A DNA stretch of 24,419 nt from JAUVDZ01 sp964346325 (GTDB lineage: Bacteria; Patescibacteriota; Gracilibacteria; UBA1369; PNNO01), in the NCBI GenBank assembly GCA_964346325.1, contig CAYFUK010000013.1, positions 1-24,419 on the forward strand, written 5' to 3'. The translations under genes were made by a program, and so were the position numbers. The notes under the pieces are model-generated. The model ran no database searches. It had not been told where the DNA came from and worked only from the letters and a program-made list of their open reading frames with translations. This document shows positions 20,510 to 24,419 of the stretch, piece by piece. How positions within the stretch are numbered: position 1 is the first letter of the stretch; the number at the start of each line of letters is the position of its first letter.

Positions 20510-21894
20510 TTTGTTTTCTTCCAGATTGTACCCTGTGCGGTGTCTTCCAGTATGATTCCTTTTTCAGCAAATTCGTCTCTTATTTTATCTGAAGTTTCCC
20601 AGTCTTTGTTTTTTCTTGCTTCCTCACGTTGTTTTATAAGATTTTGAAATTCTTCCGATAAAACTGCTGATTTTTCAGGAATCAAAACAGCCAATACCTG
20701 ATCAACTTTTTTTATAAATTCCAGAATTTTGTCACGATCACTGTCATTTAAATCAATTTTTTCTTTTAGGATATTAATTGCTTTTATGAATTCAAATAAC
20801 GCAGCCAGGCCATCGGGCGTTTCGAAATCATTATCCATACCTTCTTCAAATTTTTGTTTTGCAGTATTAATTGCGTATTTTATTTCATCATGCAAAGGGC
20901 CCGAATCTTTTATTCTTTTTACGGAATTAACAAAATCATGAATTCTTTGCAGACTCATCGCGGATTGTTCAAGAAGTGAACCCGTAAAATTAATAGGGGA
21001 ACGGTAATGTGTCTGTAAATATAGATATCTTATTACATCACCCGAATAATTCTCCAAAAGTTTTTCCAAAGTAATAAAATTACCAAGTGATTTAGACATT
21101 TTTTCCTCATTAATATTAATGAATCCGTTGTGCATCCAGTATTTCGCAAATAATTGTTTTGTTGCCGTTTCACTTTGTGCAATTTCACATTCATGATGGG
21201 GAAAAGTTAAATCCGCTCCACCGGCGTGGATATCGATCGTTTCACCCAATATGGCCATGCTCATTGCACTGCATTCTATATGCCATCCGGGTCTTCCTTT
21301 TCCCCATGGGCCGTCCCATGAAGGTTCACCCGGTTTTTCTTTTTTCCATAATGCAAAATCCTGTGGATTTTTTTTAGCCTCATTTACTTCAACCCGTGCA
21401 CCCATTTGCAATTCTTCAAGTTTTTGATTTGATAACTTTCCATATTCCGGGAATTTTGTAATATCAAAATAAACTCCGTCTGAAATTTCATATGTTGCGT
21501 CTGCTTCTTCAAGTTTTTTTATTAAGTCGATAATATGATTTATATATTCTGTTGCTTTTGGTTTAACATCAGGCTCCATTATTTTTAATTTGTCGTAGTC
21601 TCTTTTATACATCGGAATCACTTTTTCCGATAATTCTTTAACCGTTAAAGCTTTTTCTTTGGCTCTGTTGATCATTTTATCGTCTATATCGGTATAATTG
21701 GTTACAAATTGTACATTGTAACCTTTATAAATTAAGTATCTTCTTATTATATCAAAAGCTACCGCACTTCTGCCATGGCCCAGGTGGGCTGAATCATACA
21801 CGGTCGGTCCGCATAAATAAAAACTCACCTCATCTTTTTTTATAGGCTTAAATTCTTCTTTCTGTCTTGTTAAAGTATTATATATTTTAATCAT
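20506..21894 (-). CDS. cysS: Cysteinyl-tRNA synthetase
   Basis: 462 residues, class I. The N-terminus has YLCGPTVYDSAHLGHGR, with C28 (a zinc ligand) and HLGH at 37-40. The other zinc ligands expected from the family are C208 (HIECSAM), H233 and E237 (FPHHECEIAQ). KMSKSLG starts at 265. The C-terminal tail carries the DALR-type helical region. Its ATG overlaps the TGA of yggT as ATGA, so translation is probably coupled. The last bases overlap murC. Confidence 0.97.
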   Translation of the reverse strand: MIKIYNTLTRQKEEFKPIKKDEVSFYLCGPTVYDSAHLGHGRSAVAFDIIRRYLIYKGYNVQFVTNYTDIDDKMINRAKEKALTVKELSEKVIPMYKRDYDKLKIMEPDVKPKATEYINHIIDLIKKLEEADATYEISDGVYFDITKFPEYGKLSNQKLEELQMGARVEVNEAKKNPQDFALWKKEKPGEPSWDGPWGKGRPGWHIECSAMSMAILGETIDIHAGGADLTFPHHECEIAQSETATKQLFAKYWMHNGFININEEKMSKSLGNFITLEKLLENYSGDVIRYLYLQTHYRSPINFTGSLLEQSAMSLQRIHDFVNSVKRIKDSGPLHDEIKYAINTAKQKFEEGMDNDFETPDGLAALFEFIKAINILKEKIDLNDSDRDKILEFIKKVDQVLAVLIPEKSAVLSEEFQNLIKQREEARKNKDWETSDKIRDEFAEKGIILEDTAQGTIWKKTN

Positions 21895-22166
21895 GATACA
21901 GGTAATAATAAGCCGACTAATATTGAACTAAGCAGGTCGATTACCAGAAAAGCGACTATCGGGCTTATATCTATCATGCCAAGCCTCGGAATTACTCTCC
22001 TGAAAACGGATAAAACAGGCTCTGTCACTTCAAATAAAAAGCGTGAAATACCGGACGTTGCATTAACAGGTTTTATCCACGAAAGAATAACTCTTACGAA
22101 TATTGCAAATATCAGAATGTTTGCAAATATTTCCACAAATTGTGCCAAAAAAATTCTTACTTCCAT
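21891..22166 (-). CDS. yggT: YggT family membrane protein
   Basis: 91 residues with two membrane helices (about 5-28 and 66-88) joined by a conserved loop: LSWIKP, EVTEPVLSVFRRVIP, then IDISPIVAFL. The family sits in the cytoplasmic membrane and has been linked to cell division and osmotic balance; the molecular role is not established. It is the first gene of a two-gene operon with cysS, with stop and start overlapping by four bases. Confidence 0.93.
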   Translation of the reverse strand: MEVRIFLAQFVEIFANILIFAIFVRVILSWIKPVNATSGISRFLFEVTEPVLSVFRRVIPRLGMIDISPIVAFLVIDLLSSILVGLLLPVS

Positions 22167-22193
22167 AAATTATTATTTATAGAGTCGAATATG

Positions 22194-22202
22194 ATTTTAG
22201 CA
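22194..22202 (-). promoter_or_regulatory. Extended -10 promoter of yggT-cysS, overlapping a stop codon
   Basis: On the minus strand TGCTAAAAT. The TGC and TAA are the last codon (Cys) and the stop of the upstream surface-protein gene. A start near 22187 would give a 21-base leader. Confidence 0.45.
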
Positions 22203-24344
22203 CATTTTTCTTTTAAATTTAAAGTAAAGCTGAGAAATAAATACCGAAATTAATAAAAACCATATCATTTCCGGCCCTGTTGATTCCATTTCAGGACCAA
22301 TTGGCGGCTGAGCTTTTACTTCCGGAGGTTCTTGTTCGGCAGGTGCGGTCACGGGTGCTTCCGTGAAAGGTATGCCGCTAACTATACTGCTTTGATTTTC
22401 ACTTTCCAGACCTTCATCATCAACAGCCGCAACAGAAAAAAAGTATTCCCGACCGTTTACAAGATTAGGTATATACCAGGTAGTTTTATTATCGAAAGTA
22501 TCAACAACTCTATCTAAGTTGCTTGGTGTTAAGCCATAATAAATTTTGTAATGGTCAACTGCTGAATCATCGGTCGCCGGCTGCCATGTTAATGTTACTC
22601 TTGAATCACTTGAAGCTGATTGTACTCCAAAAACATCCGAAGGGGGCTGATTGATATCTTCTTCCATTGGTTCTTCTTCACCGTCAATCGTTCCTTCCCC
22701 GTTTTCACTTATTTCGATCATTGCAACATCGGTATAAGAACCTTCGTTTCCCAATTCATCAACCAGAATAACATCAAGCGGATATTCGCCGGGTTCGGAA
22801 GGCGCCTGAATCGATGCAAGGTATTTTGTGGGATCATTTGGATCCTGTTCCAGTTCCGCAATATCTATATTGAAGACAACCGCGCCCTGCAATACATTAG
22901 GTTCCGATGTTACAAGTATATCCAAAACATCGCCCGTTTGTATGCCCGTAGATGGAGTGAAAGTGATATTCTCAACTTCAGGTGGCATTGTATCAACTTC
23001 AAAGGTTACTTCATCTGAAGTATATTGAATTGTATCTTCCGCATCTAAAGCTACGGCCAATAACGTATGTGAACCATCAATCAGTTCATCAGTCTGAAAA
23101 GCGAATGTTCTGTCACCTTCGACTTCCGTTTCTCCCAAAGGAACATCATTGTCAAAAATTTGAATATTTAAATCCGTACCCGGAGCGGTTCCTGAAATTG
23201 TAAATGTATTTTCACTGTAAGTTCCCGAAGAAGGCGAATCAATAATTAGTTCCGTATCACTGGGAGTTGTAGTATCATCTCCAGCCGGTGCAGTTGTCCC
23301 GGATCCTACAAGGATATCTTCGGTTCCTCTTATCGTAAAGTTATCAAGATCTGTTGCTACAACCGTATAAGTTCCGGTTTGTGCAAAATTCAATGATGAT
23401 CCCGCACCTTCAAAATCATGAGAACCCGAATCAAAATCAACATCAAAAGTATAATCATTGGGTAAACTTGCATAAATGCTGTTATCACCTTCAACCGAAA
23501 AATGAACCGTACCCGAATAGTTTGGCACTACACCGCCTTCGGCATCTTTTGCGGTTAATGTGAAATCCACATCTGAATTTGGTAATATTGTCGGTGGTAA
23601 ATTTTCAAATTCCAAATACGCAACTTCGCCTGCCTGTGCATATGCGGTTTCCACCCATCCTCCTGCATCATTTATATCCGTATATGCTATTTCAAGCCTT
23701 TTATTCAAAACTTTATTAGCGGTGGAATCAAGAAATGAATAAACAGAAACTCCACTTTTATTCGAAGATACGGCAAAAATTATAGATCCATCATCATTTG
23801 TAAATGGTTTTTCCGAAAACCGGACAACTTCATCATCCGATCTACTCGAAATTACTGCCACTTCATGCCCTTTAATCGGATTATTATGCTTATCTTTAAG
23901 TTTTACGGTAATATGAATTTTATCTTTACCATTTGCTTTTGCAATTAACTTTGATGTTTCAAATTCCGAATTTTCAGAAGAAACACTGTCCGGGAAAACC
24001 GTAAAACTGTTAAATTTTCCATTAACAGAATCTTCAAGCCGCGCAGCTATTTTATATTCGCCGGCCTTTTTTGTGTGATAATCATACAAATCAAATTCTG
24101 CTATACCGTCTTCATCCGAAACAACAGGAATATTTAATTCAACGCCGCTTGGTTTTACAATGGTAAATATCACTTTTTTATCAGCAAAAGTTTTTGAGCT
24201 GTAAATGTGTGCTTCAAAACCCGCAATTGTGTCCATGCCGTAAGCTTCGGGTTTAAACGGAGTGGTTTCAGCTGATGCCACGCCGGCATTTAAAAGTATT
24301 GTTGTTATTAAGCCAAAAGCTAAATATTTTAATCGATTTTTCAT
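22197..24344 (-). CDS. Multidomain Ig/FN3 surface protein with C-terminal membrane anchor
   Basis: 715 residues. A signal peptide (1-25, ending VASA before ETTPF) leads to an Ig-like domain (about 27-118), an invasin/Big_1-like domain (130-222), another Ig-like domain (240-346), a Thr-rich linker (347-363), a bacterial Ig-like domain (365-455), a further Ig-like domain (456-546), an acidic linker, and a fibronectin type III domain (570-660, RVTLTWQPATDD to GREYFFSVAAVDDEG). A Pro/Glu-rich stalk then reaches STGPEM (688-693), a membrane helix (about 693-707) and the basic end KFKRK. It is probably a cell-surface adhesin or fibre-like protein held in the membrane or sorted at its tail. Domain limits are approximate. 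A strong promoter precedes it. Confidence 0.85.
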   Translation of the reverse strand: MKNRLKYLAFGLITTILLNAGVASAETTPFKPEAYGMDTIAGFEAHIYSSKTFADKKVIFTIVKPSGVELNIPVVSDEDGIAEFDLYDYHTKKAGEYKIAARLEDSVNGKFNSFTVFPDSVSSENSEFETSKLIAKANGKDKIHITVKLKDKHNNPIKGHEVAVISSRSDDEVVRFSEKPFTNDDGSIIFAVSSNKSGVSVYSFLDSTANKVLNKRLEIAYTDINDAGGWVETAYAQAGEVAYLEFENLPPTILPNSDVDFTLTAKDAEGGVVPNYSGTVHFSVEGDNSIYASLPNDYTFDVDFDSGSHDFEGAGSSLNFAQTGTYTVVATDLDNFTIRGTEDILVGSGTTAPAGDDTTTPSDTELIIDSPSSGTYSENTFTISGTAPGTDLNIQIFDNDVPLGETEVEGDRTFAFQTDELIDGSHTLLAVALDAEDTIQYTSDEVTFEVDTMPPEVENITFTPSTGIQTGDVLDILVTSEPNVLQGAVVFNIDIAELEQDPNDPTKYLASIQAPSEPGEYPLDVILVDELGNEGSYTDVAMIEISENGEGTIDGEEEPMEEDINQPPSDVFGVQSASSDSRVTLTWQPATDDSAVDHYKIYYGLTPSNLDRVVDTFDNKTTWYIPNLVNGREYFFSVAAVDDEGLESENQSSIVSGIPFTEAPVTAPAEQEPPEVKAQPPIGPEMESTGPEMIWFLLISVFISQLYFKFKRKMC

Positions 24345-24377
24345 TTTTTATTTCTCTAATACTTTATATTTCTTTCT

Positions 24378-24406
24378 ATTATACCAAAAATAAAGGTTTT
24401 TTACAA
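24378..24406 (-). promoter_or_regulatory. Promoter of the surface protein gene
   Basis: On the minus strand TTGTAA (24401-24406), 17 bases, TATAAT (24378-24383), with TGG before the -10 (extended). The start would be near 24371, about 27 bases before the ATG. Confidence 0.75.
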
Positions 24407-24419
24407 TGTTATACTATAT

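Noticed and set aside
1..24419. TGA read as glycine (Gracilibacteria/SR1 code)
   Set aside because: Several conserved genes (nadA, yggT) end at TGA at the family's expected length, and no in-frame TGA is found in intact genes.
1..24419. Mobile elements, phage genes or an integron
   Set aside because: No transposase, integrase, recombinase or terminal inverted repeats were recognised; the XRE regulator stands alone among housekeeping genes.

Overview
This window looks like a compact, AT-rich bacterial chromosome (about one third G+C by eye), most like a Candidate Phyla Radiation / Patescibacteria genome. The evidence is a large TraD/VirD4-like membrane ATPase, a DUF3467 protein, a CarS-like (DUF46) CDP-alcohol enzyme, two proteins that join a sigma-70 region-4 helix-turn-helix to HARE-HTH domains, single-chain class II GlyRS, very short intergenic gaps, and an almost complete lack of Shine-Dalgarno motifs. 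TGA is used as a stop (ends of the first gene, nadA and yggT), so the glycine-TGA code of Gracilibacteria/SR1 is excluded. The lineage cannot be named from the sequence alone.

Layout. 1-1023 is the 3' part of an acidic, repeat-bearing protein with one EF-hand-like loop, ended by a terminator. A minus-strand tRNA-Leu(UAG) follows. 1437-5424 holds a sigma4/HARE-HTH regulator, a HIT protein, the NAD genes nadC and nadA (divergent), and a low-complexity hypothetical gene. 5521-9106 holds valS and a TPR-like protein. 9107-11436 holds a second sigma4/HARE-HTH paralogue, a response regulator with a degenerate receiver, a doubtful small ORF and a DUF3467 gene. 11470-11654 carries remnants of a D-aminoacyl-tRNA deacylase (dtd) gene directly upstream of glyS (11718-13097). 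13178-16388 holds the TraD-like ATPase and a DsbA-like lipoprotein. 16391-18687 is a lipid/regulator/tRNA cluster: a CarS-like gene behind tRNA-Met, an XRE regulator with a degenerate S24-like domain, a candidate small RNA, pgsA and initiator tRNA-fMet. 18732-24344 holds a FtsB/DivIC-like gene, murC, a yggT-cysS pair and a multidomain Ig/FN3 surface protein.

How it fits together. Most genes are housekeeping: three aminoacyl-tRNA synthetases (Val, Gly, Cys), three tRNAs, NAD synthesis, peptidoglycan and division (MurC, FtsB-like, YggT) and phospholipid head-group chemistry (PgsA, CarS-like). The surface-related genes are the TraD-like ATPase, the thiol-oxidoreductase lipoprotein and the membrane-anchored Ig/FN3 protein. 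Transcription starts can be proposed at several places from good sigma-70 hexamers or extended -10 boxes (TGN-TAWAAT), usually 15-30 nt before a start codon that has no ribosome-binding site.

The most interesting signals are: the XRE regulator with a divergent promoter, palindromic operator and probable ~67-nt RNA; the dtd relic beside glyS; the paralogous sigma4/HARE-HTH pair, each with a palindrome on its own promoter; and the response regulator that has lost its phosphorylation site.
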